Assembly (NCBI RefSeq): GCF_014489495.1
Contig: NZ_CP060780.1
Span: 2,057,001-2,121,000 of the forward strand
Direction: 5' to 3'
DNA length: 64,000 bases
Source of the DNA: Sphingomonas daechungensis
GTDB taxonomy: Bacteria; Pseudomonadota; Alphaproteobacteria; Sphingomonadales; Sphingomonadaceae
Within the stretch, counting starts at the first letter, position 1. Every line of letters begins with the position of its first letter. Positions 13,670-24,253 of the stretch are shown here, in pieces. Below the pieces are notes generated by a model, which was not told where the DNA came from, made no database searches, and saw only the letters and a list, made by a program, of their open reading frames with translations. The position numbers and the translations under genes were made by a program.

Positions 13670-16022
13670 CGGGAGCCGCGGGGTATCGTCAGCGTGACGG
13701 TGGTACCCTTACCTTTCTTGGAGTCCAATTCGACTGCACCGCCGTGCGCCTCGAGGAACTGACGGGTCAGGGGCAGTCCAAGTCCAAGTGCCGCCTCACC
13801 CCTGACGCCGGTTTCGTTGATCCGGTCGAACCGCTCGAAGACACGCGGCAAGTCCTGCTTCGAAATGCCGATGCCGTTGTCGACAACCCGAATGACGGCG
13901 TTCGCTTCGTCACCCGTAGCCTCCAGCCGCACCCGTCCCTTTCGATCGGTGTAGGCAATGGCGTTGTTGAGGACATGCTCGATCGACTCTCGAAGGCGCC
14001 TCACATCCCCGAAGACGAAGCCCGTGGTCGGCGCGACGTCGACCTCGAGCTTCTGCTCTTTCTCCTTTGCGCGGGCCTGCACCGTCTCGACCGCCATCCG
14101 GCACAGGCCACCGAGGTCCACGCGCTCCTTTTCGAGTGCGATTCCGCTGACGTCGCCCTGGGTCAGCGCAAGCACGTCGTCGATCAGCTTCGACAGCCGA
14201 TCAACAGCCTCCAGGATCGCACTCACATAATCCGCGGCTGCAGGTGCAAGTTTCCCGGCGTATCCGCCAGCCAACATCTCCGCGAAACCGCCGATGGACG
14301 TGAGAGGCGTCCGCAATTCATAGCTGACGTTGGCCACGAAGTCCGTTTTGACCCGGTCCGCTTGCTCGAGCGCGGTCGCGCGTTCTCGCAAGGCTTCCTG
14401 AATCCGCGTCGAGTCCGTGACGTCGACCATCGTAAAGAGCGCGTTGCCATCAGGCAGCGGCACGGCAGCGAACTCGAAATGCCGGCCATCGGTCAGCGAG
14501 ATATGACCGCTCGCGGGTTGCCTCTCGTTGGTGGTGTGCCGCACCATTTCACGGATCTGCGCCGCCGCCGTGGGATTGACGAGCTTGCGGGCCATCGCCG
14601 GCACGAGCTCATCGACACGCGGGTGCTCGGTAAGGCGTTCCTCCTCCAGGTCCCAGACGTCCTGGAACCTCTTGTTCCACAGGTATAGCCGTCCATCGCT
14701 GGCGAACACGCTGATCGCTTCGAACAGGTTGTCGAACGTCGCGGCACGAACCCGCAGCAAGGTGTCGCGAGCGGACGCAAGTCGCACCTGCTCGGTCCGA
14801 TCCTCAAAGAACATCCGAAGACCGCCATCAGGCAGCGGTTGCGCGACAATGCGGAGATGGTCGCCGTCGGGAAGAATCCAGTCTTCCTCGATGACTTCCT
14901 GCGGGCTGGTAAACCATTCCCGACGTTCGGCCTTCCATACCGGAAAATCGCGGACTTCGGGGACTCGATTGCGTTCGCGCATGCGTTCCAGCACGCGGTC
15001 GAACTCTGGGCTCTCTGCCAGCCATTCTGGATCGAGCTGGGCCATTACGGCAAACGGCTGATTGAAGAAGCTGACGTTGCGGTCGCCGTCGAACTGCACG
15101 GTGCCCGCCGTCATTCGGTCCGCAAGATCCCGTTGCGACTGGACGTGGCGGGCAAGCTCGGCCCGCGCGTCCTCCAGGTCCTGAACGTCGATTGCGAAGC
15201 CGGCGACAGCGCCGGTCGGAAGCGGAACATTGACGATCCGCATCATGCGGCGTTCCCCCCGGATCGTCGCGGGCTGCATGCGGTAATGAAACTTGCCGGA
15301 TTCGATCGCCGCTTGCGCGGAGGCACGCGCGCTGTCCGAGCCGGGAGCGTCGATCAGTTCGATCGAGCGTGCAATGACGTCGCCAGCATCCTTGGCCTCG
15401 ACGGCCTCGACGAAGGCGCGATTGACCAGTCCCAGTCGAAGATCTGGTCCCCGATACCACATTGGGAACGGTGCCGCTTCGATAAGGTGTGTAAGCGAAT
15501 CCAGCGCCGACTCTGTCTGATGGATTCGCAGATCGAGTTTGGACCGCTCCGCTTCCGCCGTGCTCGTGTCCGAAAGCCAGAGCAGCATTGTTCCGGCAGG
15601 TTCGGGCGCAGGGGCTGGCGCCCCCGGATTTCGAGCACTCGATCCGAACCCGCCACCTTGGCCTGGAGTTCGACGCCCCCGCCTGAGAGCGATGCCGAGC
15701 GAACAGCCTGCTGGATTTCATCGAGGGCGGCGAGATCGAGCCCGAATTTTTCTCCGCCAAGATCGGACCATGTCCGGACTGGTCCCTTTAGGCCAAGTTC
15801 CCGGACGAGCCTCGAGTCCATTTCGACCGTGCCGTCGGGCCGCGCGATGAGCGGCCTCGCAGGCGACACTTCTAGCAAGGACGCCATCGACCGGGCGGCG
15901 GCGATTACCGACCTCGCTTCCCGGATTCGGCGGGCGGCAATGACCAGAACGGCCGCCGCAATCGCGAGCCAGAGCCCCGCGATAAACAGCACCAGCCATC
16001 CCGAACCCCCGATCTCGCCCAT
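13666..16022 (-). CDS. divL: DivL-type PAS-containing pseudo-histidine kinase (one-base frameshift)
   Basis: Polarity and cell-cycle regulator upstream of the CckA-CtrA pathway in alphaproteobacteria. It has an N-terminal membrane span (residues about 8-30), several PAS-like regions across about 60-500, then a DHp domain reading FVANVSYELRTPLTSI, where the usual phospho-acceptor histidine is tyrosine, the hallmark of DivL. The ATPase domain is complete: HVLNNAIAYTD (N box), VVDNGIGISKQDLPRVFERF and LGLGLPLTRQFLEAHGG. The frame breaks at the CCCCC run at 15621-15625; one more C joins LEIRG to APAPAPEPAGTM. Corrected length is about 785 residues. It heads the tsaE-amgK-murU-addB gene string. 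The phosphate role of Tyr is not established here. Confidence 0.93.
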
Positions 16023-16116
16023 CAGTCCCCAGACTTCCGAAGAAGCCCGACTTTAGTCGCTGGCGCGCAGTTGCAAAGGAAAGAAAGCTCGGGGGCTCAG
16101 CCGACGAGGTCCGGAC

Positions 16117-16148
16117 AAAAAAAACGGGCGGGATTTCTCCCGCCCGTC
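16117..16148 (-). terminator. Rho-independent terminator after the TonB receptor gene
   Basis: On the minus strand a perfect nine-base stem (CGGGCGGGA with TCCCGCCCG, loop of four) is followed by eight T residues. It begins about 20 bases downstream of the receptor stop codon at 16171. Confidence 0.9.
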
Positions 16149-16170
16149 GAGTTGTTGATCAGGTTTGACC

Positions 16171-19100
16171 TTAGAAGATCTTCGCCTGTGCGTTGATGAA
16201 GAACGTCCGGCCACGGAAGTCCCATCCGGACTGCAGCGGGATGTTCGAAATGGTGTTCACGAACGGATCCTCGGCAGTGATCTTCGGCGGCTTCTTGTCG
16301 AAGACGTTCCGAACACCGGCCGTCAGGCTGTAGCGGTTGCTCGGCTCATAACGCAGGGCAAACGTGTGCAGCCAGTAGTCCTTGACCGAGAAGTCGTAGA
16401 CGTTCGACGGGTAATCCGCCGGGTCGACCAGGAAGTTATCGCTGCTCTTGCCGATGAACTCGACACCCCAGCGAGCGTACCACGGACCCCAGTCGTATCC
16501 GACGTGACCGGTGCCGGCCCACTTCGGATTACCGATCGAACCTTCGAAGTGCGTTGCCGCAAAGTTCGGATCGTTCTGGTTGACGCGGTCGATAACCCGA
16601 ACCGCATTGATGCCGAGGTCGAGCTTGCCCGGGCCCAGCTCGCGGTCGTAGCGGAGGGTGAAATCGATACCCTTCACCATGTCCGTCGCGACGTTGATGT
16701 ACGACTGGGTGATCGTCAGCTGGCCGGTACCCGAGCCGGTGTACGGCGCGCGGACGACGAACTGGCAATACTCAGGCCGCGTTCCGTCGTAGCAACCACG
16801 GGCGAGAGCACCCGCGCCAAGCTGCGACACGCCGTTGTTCACCTCGATGCGGAAGTAATCGATGGCGAGCGACAGGTTACCGAAGGCCGGACCGAAGGTC
16901 GGCTGGATCACCGTCCCGAAGGTCAGGTTCTTCGACGTCTCCGCCTCAAGACCCGCAGCCGCGCCGCCCTGTTGGATGACCGTCGTGCTGCCGTTGTTGA
17001 TGAAGTTGTTGGGCAACCCATCGGCAAGGCAGTTGGCGACGATCGTCTGGTTGGTGACGTTGAAGAGGCTGGTGCACGGATCGGTGCTCTGAGCCGACAG
17101 GAAGCCCGTCGTCGAACCCAGGAACTGTTCGTACAGCGCCGGAGCACGATACGAGGTGCCGTAGCTGCCGCGGAACGCCAGCCAGCGGGTTGGAGCCCAC
17201 TTGCCGCCGATCTTGTACGTCGTGTCCGACCCGTACGATTCATAGTGGGTAAAGCGGCCCGAAGCGTTGAAGGTCAGCTCGTCAGCAAACGGAACGTTGC
17301 GGAGGACGGGGAACTCAAGCTCGGTAAATGCTTCCCAGACACTGTCGGAGCCCTTGGTGATCGGCGCCGAGGTGAAGTTGTACAGGTTGTTGCGCTGCGC
17401 ATCGGACGACGGGACGTCGTTGATGCTCGACTTGCGATACTCGAAGCCGACCACAGCCTGAGCGTCACCGCCCGGCAGGCGGAACAGCGGTCCGTCGAAC
17501 GTCGCGTTGAAGGTCGTCTCACGGAACGACGTATGGCCCACCACGTCGTCGGTGACGTAGTCGAACCATGCTGCTGCCGCCGTGCGAGCCTGGCCGCCGA
17601 TGATCGCATTGCTGATCGCCGGAGCTGGAACGCAGTTGCCGATCGTAACCACGCAGGCAAAACGCGCGCCCGGCGTGTTGGCGATCGTTGCACCCGGCGT
17701 CGTGATCGGCGTGCCAGCTGCGTTGACCAAGCGAACGTTCAAGCTCTGGGCAAGGCGATCCGCAAGGATCTGCTCGAAGCTGTAGGTGCCGTCGGCCCAG
17801 CTCTTGTTGGCGTAGAAGTCGTAACGCCACGTCGGCAGGAACGGCAGGTCGCCACGGAAACCAACCGAGAACTTCACGAAGTCCTGCGTCTGGCTGCTGT
17901 CGTAGATGCCGTAGTCGGCAAAGGTACGAATGCCGATGGCAGAGTTCACCCGGCGCGGCTGAGTTGTGAACAGACCGCCATTGGCTGCGAGCAGCAACGG
18001 GCTGTTCGGGGCATAGTCGAGAGTGAACTGGCGCTGGCCATTCTGCTGCGACTTGCGGCGGGTGATCAGCAGTTCCGAATAGAGCTGGCCGTCACCGAAG
18101 AAGCCGGTGTCGTAGGTCGCCGAGAGATAGCCCGTGTAGTTGCGGGTCGGCGAGATGACGTCCTGCTTCAGCATCGACGGAGCGAAAGTATCGCGAACCG
18201 CGAGGCTGCTGCCGAAACCGCCACCCGTCGTCGGGTTGTAGATCAGGCCGCCGACGCACTCGAACCCCGGCAGGGTTCCAGCGGTGTTCGCGGCATTCGG
18301 CCGCCAACGGTTACAATAGAGATAGTAGCCCGGAGGATTGGGCTCGAAGCCGGGCGCCACGTCGGTGCCCGGATTGTTAATGAAGTAGAAGCCGGTGCCG
18401 ATCGTGTTGACCGTGACGCCGCCTTCTTCAAGCGGCCAGCACTTGTTCGTGTCGTTAACGCCCAGCGGGCTCAGGCGGCGCTGCTGCGGGCAACGGGTCC
18501 AGGGCAGGTCGCCCTGGGTGATGCGGTTGCGGTCGAACACTTCGATCGAGCCGAGGATCGAGAAACGCTCGCCCGACGTGCCGGCGGTGATCGAGTAACG
18601 CTGCGACGCGCCAGCACCGACTTCCGGAGCCGTGATGTCAGCTTCGATGGCAAGGCCGTTGAACTTGCTGAGCGTCACGATGTTGACGACGCCGGCGACG
18701 GCGTCCGAACCGTAAATCGACGACGCGCCGGTGTTCAGCACTTCGATCCGGTCGAGGATCGAGGTCGGCAGAACGTTCAAGTCGGCAGCACCCACCTGGC
18801 CGCGGGTACCGGCAGGAGCAATACGGCGGCCGTTGAGCAGGATCAGGGTGCGGGTCGTACCAAGGCCGCGCAGCGACAGCGTGTTCACGCCCGGACCGCC
18901 CTCAACGACGAAACCACCGAAGGTATCGTTGATCTGGCCGGTGCCGCCCGTGACGCCGACGCTCTGAAGCACTTCAGCGGTCGAATTGAAGCCGGCATCG
19001 ACCGCGGCGTCGCGGTTGATGACAGTGACGGGGTCGACCCCGTTGAAATTGTTGCGACGGATGCGCGAACCGACGACGACGATGCCTGAATCGGCACCCG

Positions 19101-19305
19101 TGGTGGTCGCACCTTGTGCAATAGCCTCGCCTGCAGCCGTCTCAGCCGCAGGACAATTGGCGCTCGGATCCCGCTGGTCAGCAGGAGCCGCGCACGGGTC
19201 GCTGCCGGATGCCGGCGGCGTGGAGGTCTGCGCATTCGCAGGCGCTGCTATCGCAAGCGCTGCGAAGGAAGCAGACGTCAAAAATGCATAAGAAATTGGG
19301 CGCAT
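16171..19305 (-). CDS. TonB-dependent outer-membrane receptor
   Basis: Imports a large or scarce substrate through the outer membrane with TonB energy. The 1,044-residue protein starts with a signal peptide (AALAIAAPANAQ, cleavage near residue 26), followed by a TonB-box-like segment (SGIVVVGSRIRR), a plug domain (TRTLILLNGRRIAP; DRIEVLNTGASSIYGSDA) and a barrel ending in aromatic ...INAQAKIF. The plug closely resembles the large sphingomonad receptors with GSDAVAGVVNIV and no nearby transport genes, so the substrate cannot be named. I chose ATG 19305 because the signal peptide begins there; longer in-frame starts add a charged, non-signal stretch. The gene is intact over 3.1 kb, notable against the many breaks around it. 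Confidence 0.95.
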   Translation of the reverse strand: MRPISYAFLTSASFAALAIAAPANAQTSTPPASGSDPCAAPADQRDPSANCPAAETAAGEAIAQGATTTGADSGIVVVGSRIRRNNFNGVDPVTVINRDAAVDAGFNSTAEVLQSVGVTGGTGQINDTFGGFVVEGGPGVNTLSLRGLGTTRTLILLNGRRIAPAGTRGQVGAADLNVLPTSILDRIEVLNTGASSIYGSDAVAGVVNIVTLSKFNGLAIEADITAPEVGAGASQRYSITAGTSGERFSILGSIEVFDRNRITQGDLPWTRCPQQRRLSPLGVNDTNKCWPLEEGGVTVNTIGTGFYFINNPGTDVAPGFEPNPPGYYLYCNRWRPNAANTAGTLPGFECVGGLIYNPTTGGGFGSSLAVRDTFAPSMLKQDVISPTRNYTGYLSATYDTGFFGDGQLYSELLITRRKSQQNGQRQFTLDYAPNSPLLLAANGGLFTTQPRRVNSAIGIRTFADYGIYDSSQTQDFVKFSVGFRGDLPFLPTWRYDFYANKSWADGTYSFEQILADRLAQSLNVRLVNAAGTPITTPGATIANTPGARFACVVTIGNCVPAPAISNAIIGGQARTAAAAWFDYVTDDVVGHTSFRETTFNATFDGPLFRLPGGDAQAVVGFEYRKSSINDVPSSDAQRNNLYNFTSAPITKGSDSVWEAFTELEFPVLRNVPFADELTFNASGRFTHYESYGSDTTYKIGGKWAPTRWLAFRGSYGTSYRAPALYEQFLGSTTGFLSAQSTDPCTSLFNVTNQTIVANCLADGLPNNFINNGSTTVIQQGGAAAGLEAETSKNLTFGTVIQPTFGPAFGNLSLAIDYFRIEVNNGVSQLGAGALARGCYDGTRPEYCQFVVRAPYTGSGTGQLTITQSYINVATDMVKGIDFTLRYDRELGPGKLDLGINAVRVIDRVNQNDPNFAATHFEGSIGNPKWAGTGHVGYDWGPWYARWGVEFIGKSSDNFLVDPADYPSNVYDFSVKDYWLHTFALRYEPSNRYSLTAGVRNVFDKKPPKITAEDPFVNTISNIPLQSGWDFRGRTFFINAQAKIF

Positions 19306-19485
19306 GTGAAGTCGATCCCCCTCGGAGTGGATGGAAATTTCCCCTGCGGACGACTTACGAAACCCTCTGTGAAAAGAAAGCAAAGAGCGACGCTCCGCGA
19401 AAATCCGCGAGCGATTGTAGCATTAATGCAACATGACTTGGTGCTCAGGTTGGAAGCACCGGACAGTCCTCGCCCGCTCCCTCGA

Positions 19486-20609
19486 TCATGCGTTGAGCGA
19501 GGATATCTCCGGATCGAACGTCACCGTCGTCAAAAACTCTGGAGTGCTAGGTCCCACCACCATCGGGCATTTGATGTTCGGCATCAGTTCGATCGCGAAT
19601 AGCTCTTGAACCTCGCCTTCCAGCCGGAGCCACTCGACGATTTCTCCCGCGTCCAGATCCACGACCATGACGGCACAGATCGGGGTCAGGTTTCGTCGAG
19701 CCAGCTCGTCGCCGATCGGGATGTCCTGAAACGTTCCGTATCGCGGCTTCGAAACCGTCACCAAAGCGTACTGGCCAAGCAATGCCATGCCGCGGAGGAA
19801 CCCGGGGCAAAATGCAATATCACGCAGTTCCCCGTCTGCGGATTGACCTCGACGACATACCCGCGCCCGCTATCCACGGCATAGACCCGCCCATCGTCGG
19901 CCAAGCGAGGCGAATGCGGCATCAACAACCGGTCACTCACGATCCGATCGTCCTCCACGTCGATCAAGACACCCTTCGGGAGTGGACGTCCGTGCCAGCC
20001 ATCGGCGACGTCCGTCTGGCTGACGGTCGTCACATACTTCGGCTTGCCAGCCAGCATGCCGAGACCGTTCATGTGGCAACGGTCCTCGTGCGCGAGCTCG
20101 GAAATGAACGGCGGCTTCCAGATCGGCTTGAAGCTGTGGATGGGGTCCAGCTTGGCCAGGCACGAATATGCCGTGTTTACGAACACGGGATTGCCAGTCT
20201 GGTCGACGGAAAGCTCATGAACGTCGATATCGCCCGTGACGTACATCGTCCGGGCCATGAGCGAGACATCGAAGCGCCCCTCCGCAATTTCACCCGCTTT
20301 GAGGATGTTCTCCAGCCTCCACAGGTGAGCGCGGGTGGCGAGCCAGAGGCCATCCCGATCCCAGCACACGCCCATCGCCCGGCCGAAATGCTGCTGATTC
20401 ACGGAAATGGTCCCGTCCGGCATGGTCCCGGTCAGAAGCAACCGCCCGCTCTGGTACGAGGTGAATGCGAAGCTGGTCTTATGCCGCGTCAGCCATGCCG
20501 CAAGCCCACGCGACGCACCGATCTTGGTCTCCTGCGGCACTCCTTCGGGCGGAACGCCTGGCGTCTGAGAGGCTCCGGCGTGAACCGGCGGCGAAACTTG
20601 ATCCGTCAT
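19486..20609 (-). CDS. TIGR03032-type protein (one-base frameshift)
   Basis: I recognise the conserved uncharacterised TIGR03032 family by the segments FTSYQSGRLLL, FGRAMGVCWD, CHMNGLGMLAGKPKYVT and LPHSPRLADDGRVYAVDSGR. The repeated Trp/Tyr-Asp-Gly pattern looks like a beta-propeller-like fold, but that is inference. The frame breaks at the CCC at 19801-19803; restoring one base joins HFAPG to FLRGMALLGQYALVTVS and gives about 374 residues. There is no signal peptide. It is 78 bp downstream of a hydroxylase/sulfotransferase fusion gene on the same strand, suggesting one transcription unit. Biochemical role unknown. Confidence 0.8.
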
Positions 20610-20687
20610 GATCGGCGCATTCTCCGTGAGCGCGAGGTGGTTGCCGCGCCTCTAGCCCGCGACCTTCGGAACGCCAAATTGCCCGCG

Positions 20688-22619
20688 CTAGGCCGCGGCG
20701 CGGGTCGCGGCCCGGCGGCGCGCGACGAATTCGCGTGCCCTGGCATCCGCCTTTTCCACGATCGGCCAGATCGTGTTGATCGTCGGTTCGATCCTCCGCC
20801 ACTTGTCCTTCTCAGGCGCGGAAACCGTCACCTTGGAAAGCGGAAGCGATGGACCAAGCTGGCGATCCCAGCCGAGCCCGAGGGCCGGCGCGAGAGACTC
20901 CATCTCAGCCTGCGGCGAGGCCAGGAAGGACCCATAGTCGACGACGTGCACTCGCTGATCGGGGATCTGTTCGAGATCGTCGAGCATGGTCTCGGTTGTG
21001 ATTGCCCATTGGTGAGCGACGATCTCCGGCAAGGGCATGCCGTTCAAACGCCGCCAGCCGGGAACCAACAACAGGGACCAGGTCGCCCCTGCCAGCCAGG
21101 TAGGCCCGGATACATCCGAAAGCCGCCTGACTGCCACGCCTCCAGCATGCTGTAGAGCGTCTCCCGCACGTCCCGGTACAGATAGACGAACTCGGAGTCC
21201 GGCCAGAGCGCGTCGAAGAATGGAATCCGAAGTGCGTTCTTGGGGTCTTCTCCAACATGCGCGCGCGTCCGGCGGGAGCATTGCCGTCACGGTCCCGAAG
21301 CTGGCGATAAAAGCCTTCGGCGAGGTGCTCGGCCCGATCGGCAGTCGCATCGATGGCGGTCAGGCGATTCGACGACCACCCACGGTGCTGTGGCGCCAAT
21401 CCCGGCACCGTCTCGATCAAACGATGGCTTTCGTCGCCGATCGAATACAGGCCAGGTGCCTGCTCCAACGTTTCGTAAAGCAGTGTCGAGCCCGAGCGCG
21501 GCGTGCTGACCACGATGACCGGACGATCGAAGCGCGCTCGGTATGAGTTCGACGGTGGCGGCTGCAGGCGTTGCTCCGAATGTGCCGATCCTGAAACGAC
21601 GACGCCAACGCCCATGTCCATAAAGCTGTTCGATGCCGCAGCGGGTTCCGCCTGCCTGAGCGGCTCCCCAATTCCGCCTCCGCCTTGGCAACGCGGCCTC
21701 CAGGCTCGGCGAGCGCCATGACAAAGATTAACTGGTCGAGCATCCGCGGCAGCGGCACTTCGTTCGGCATCTCCAGCTCCGAGATGCCGAGAGCGAGGAT
21801 ATCTCTCCGTGCCTGTTCCAGGACTCGCTCATATTCGCCACGGCCGGCGTCGTCGCTGCCGAACCTCGCCCAAACCGCAGCCCAGGCATCGATGAATTTC
21901 TCGACCCGATCCAATATCCTGATCGTCCGTGGATCGCTCCCCGCCTGTTCTCGCGTGAAAGCAAGGTGGCAGCGCATTTCCCACGGCGACATGACCTTGG
22001 GCGAATTCAGGCGTTCGAAGACAAGACCATCTCCGCTGCGCTCTCCGGGCCGGAGGAATCGCTCCGTTTGCGGACCCGACGCCGCAGCCTCGAGCAGGTC
22101 GGCAAAAGGACCGCCGCCGACCGTGTCCAACACCAGGTGAATGCGCTGGGCATCGCCACGGTTCTGGACGTCATGCTTGAGGAAACTGTCGAAAACCCAG
22201 CATTCGCCGGCTTTCATGTGGACGGTCTCGTCACCGCAGGTGAACTCGACGCCCGGATTCGTGATCACCGGGATGTGAATCCGCCAATGCGTGCGCCAAT
22301 AGTAATGGATGTCGATGTGTGGTGGGACCTCGCTCCCCGCCGCCAGGCCCATAAAGCGGCTGCGGCCCCAGACACCGCCAATCTCCGCCATAATTTGGCG
22401 AACGTAGTCACAATGCTGGAGATGTGTTGTCGGACCCATCGGGCCGTCGATTGCGTCGCTGTCTTCGCCGATGGGCGTGACCAGGCGAACGGCCTCATTG
22501 CCGACAAAGCCCGTCGGATGCGGCGTCCAGGCGGAGGGCGGCAAGGCACGGACCTCTGCAGCAATGGCTTCCGCATCGAACCGGATGGGCAGTTTCAGGA
22601 AGGGCCGCTTCAAGCGCAT
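20688..22619 (-). CDS. Aspartyl/asparaginyl beta-hydroxylase domain fused to a sulfotransferase domain (three frameshifts)
   Basis: The N-terminal half (residues about 1-220) resembles Asp/Asn beta-hydroxylases, Fe(II)/2-oxoglutarate enzymes: PPHIDIHYYWRTHWRIHIPV supplies the HxD-like metal site and substrate Arg, and CWVFDSFLKHDVQNRGD the distal His and Arg. After a helical linker, a sulfotransferase P-loop appears as RPVIVVSTPRSGSTLLYETL (PAPS-binding), followed by RVHVVDYGSFLASP and an Arg-rich C terminus. Single bases are missing near 21674, 21242 and 21105; corrected length is about 644 residues. Start ATG 22619. The two domains being one chain depends on the first correction, but the linker reads smoothly through it. 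Substrate unknown; likely a peptide or small molecule that is hydroxylated and sulfated. Confidence 0.82.
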
Positions 22620-22672
22620 TCAGTCATGATCCTCTTGCCGGACTTTAGCCAAAGCGGCCCCGTCGGCAAACA

Positions 22673-22704
22673 AAAGGGGCGCTTCCATCGCTGGAAACGC
22701 CCCT
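22673..22704 (-). terminator. Rho-independent terminator after ahcY
   Basis: On the minus strand GGGGCGTTTCC pairs with GGAAGCGCCCC around a six-base loop, followed by TTTTG. It starts about 20 bases past the ahcY stop. Confidence 0.85.
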
Positions 22705-22724
22705 CGCTGTTATTCCAGAGCCGC

Positions 22725-24137
22725 TTAGTAGCGGTAATGATCCGGCTTGAACGGACCCTGTTGCGGCACGCCGATGTAGGCGGCCTGCTTCTCATTGAGC
22801 TCGGTCAGATGAACGCCGAGCTTGCCGAGGTGAAGGCGGGCAACCTTCTCGTCGAGGTGCTTCGGAAGGACATAGACGTCGTTCTTGTACTGGTCGCTCT
22901 TCGTCCAGAGCTCGATCTGCGCGAGCACCTGGTTGGTGAAGGATGAGGACATCACGAAGCTCGGGTGGCCCGTCGCGTTGCCGAGGTTCACCAGGCGGCC
23001 CTTCGACAGGACGATGATCTTCTTGCCATCCGGGAATTCCACTTCGTCGACCTGCGGCTTGATCTCGGTCCACTTCATGTTCGACAGCGCGCCGATCTGG
23101 ATCTCGCTGTCGAAGTGGCCGATGTTCGACACGATCGCCATGTTCTTCATCGCCCGCATATGGTCGAGCGTGATGACGTCCATGTTGCCGGTCGCGGTGA
23201 CGAAGATGTCGGCGCGCGGGGCGGCCTCTTCCATCGTCACGACTTCATAGCCTTCCATCGCCGCCTGCAGCGCGCAGATCGGGTCGACTTCGGTCACGAT
23301 GACGCGAGCGCCGCCGTTGCGGAGCGAAGCCGCCGAGCCCTTGCCGACGTCGCCGAAGCCGGCAACGCAGGCGATCTTACCGGCGAGCATGACGTCTGTG
23401 CCGCGGCGGATGGCGTCGACCAGCGACTCCTTACAGCCGTAGAGGTTGTCGAACTTCGACTTGGTGACGCTGTCGTTGACGTTGATCGCCGGGAACGGGA
23501 GCTTGCCGGTCTTGGCGAGCTCGTAAAGGCGGTGAACACCCGTGGTGGTTTCTTCCGATACGCCCTTGATCGCCTGGACGGTCTTGGTGAGATAGCCCGG
23601 ACGCTCGGCCAGGAACTTTTTCAGCGTCGCAGCGAAGATTTCCTCTTCCTCGTTCGACGGCGTGAACAAAGCCTCGCCGGCCTCAACACGCGCGCCCCAA
23701 AGCGCGAACATCGTGGCGTCGCCACCGTCGTCGAGGATCATGTTGCAAGTCGTGTCCTGACCCCAGTCGAAGATGCGGGTGACGTAGTCCCAATATTCCT
23801 CGAGCGTTTCGCCCTTGATCGCGAACACCGGGATGTTGCGCGCAGCGATCGCGGCCGCAGCGTGATCCTGCGTCGAGAAGATGTTGCACGAGGCCCAGCG
23901 GATCTCGGCGCCGAGGTCGGCCAGCGTCTCGATCAGGACCGCGGTCTGGATCGTCATGTGCAGCGAGCCGGTGATGCGTGCGCCCTTCAGCGGCTTCGAA
24001 GCGCCATATTCATCGCGCAGCGCCATCAGGCCCGGCATTTCCGTTTCAGCGATCTCGATTTCCTTGCGACCGAAATCGGCAAGGCCGAGGTCCTTCACGA
24101 CATAATCGGTGAAACGCGTTTCAGCCTGGGTCGCCAC
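22725..24137 (-). CDS. ahcY: Adenosylhomocysteinase
   Basis: Hydrolyses S-adenosylhomocysteine to adenosine and homocysteine in the methyl cycle, using tightly bound NAD. Family signatures are [46 protein letters not shown] (NAD loop) and the C-terminal [10 protein letters not shown]. Length about 470 residues with the insertion usual in proteobacterial enzymes. I prefer the GTG at 24137 ([12 protein letters not shown]), which has GGAG nine bases upstream; a TTG at 24152 is in frame but its codon is part of that ribosome site. A perfect palindrome 80 bp upstream is a candidate operator. Confidence 0.97.
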   Translation of the reverse strand: MATQAETRFTDYVVKDLGLADFGRKEIEIAETEMPGLMALRDEYGASKPLKGARITGSLHMTIQTAVLIETLADLGAEIRWASCNIFSTQDHAAAAIAARNIPVFAIKGETLEEYWDYVTRIFDWGQDTTCNMILDDGGDATMFALWGARVEAGEALFTPSNEEEEIFAATLKKFLAERPGYLTKTVQAIKGVSEETTTGVHRLYELAKTGKLPFPAINVNDSVTKSKFDNLYGCKESLVDAIRRGTDVMLAGKIACVAGFGDVGKGSAASLRNGGARVIVTEVDPICALQAAMEGYEVVTMEEAAPRADIFVTATGNMDVITLDHMRAMKNMAIVSNIGHFDSEIQIGALSNMKWTEIKPQVDEVEFPDGKKIIVLSKGRLVNLGNATGHPSFVMSSSFTNQVLAQIELWTKSDQYKNDVYVLPKHLDEKVARLHLGKLGVHLTELNEKQAAYIGVPQQGPFKPDHYRY

Positions 24138-24217
24138 GTCAAAAATCTCCAATTGTGAATGCTGGTGCGCAAGGTGCGCGTCGCGCCGCCCCTAGCCGGA
24201 CACGCGTCTCAAGGCAA

Positions 24218-24237
24218 ATATAAAGAATTCTTTATAT
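24218..24237. promoter_or_regulatory. Perfect 20-bp palindrome upstream of ahcY, candidate operator
   Basis: ATATAAAGAATTCTTTATAT is self-complementary over its whole length and stands out as an AT island in GC-rich sequence between the ahcY start and the yqgE stop. It has no T-tract or GC stem and is a poor terminator. AT-rich palindromes of this general TATAAAGA/TCTTTATA form have been described as operators of ArsR-family methionine-cycle regulators (SahR/SamR) in proteobacteria; the link here is inference. Confidence 0.6.
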
Positions 24238-24253
24238 GTCCAAACGAGACAAC

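Noticed and set aside
16165-19089. A 974-codon open frame on the plus strand opposite the TonB receptor gene
   Set aside because: It is the shadow of high-GC codon use in the receptor gene; no ribosome site, no family motif, Arg/Val/Asp-heavy composition typical of such antisense frames.
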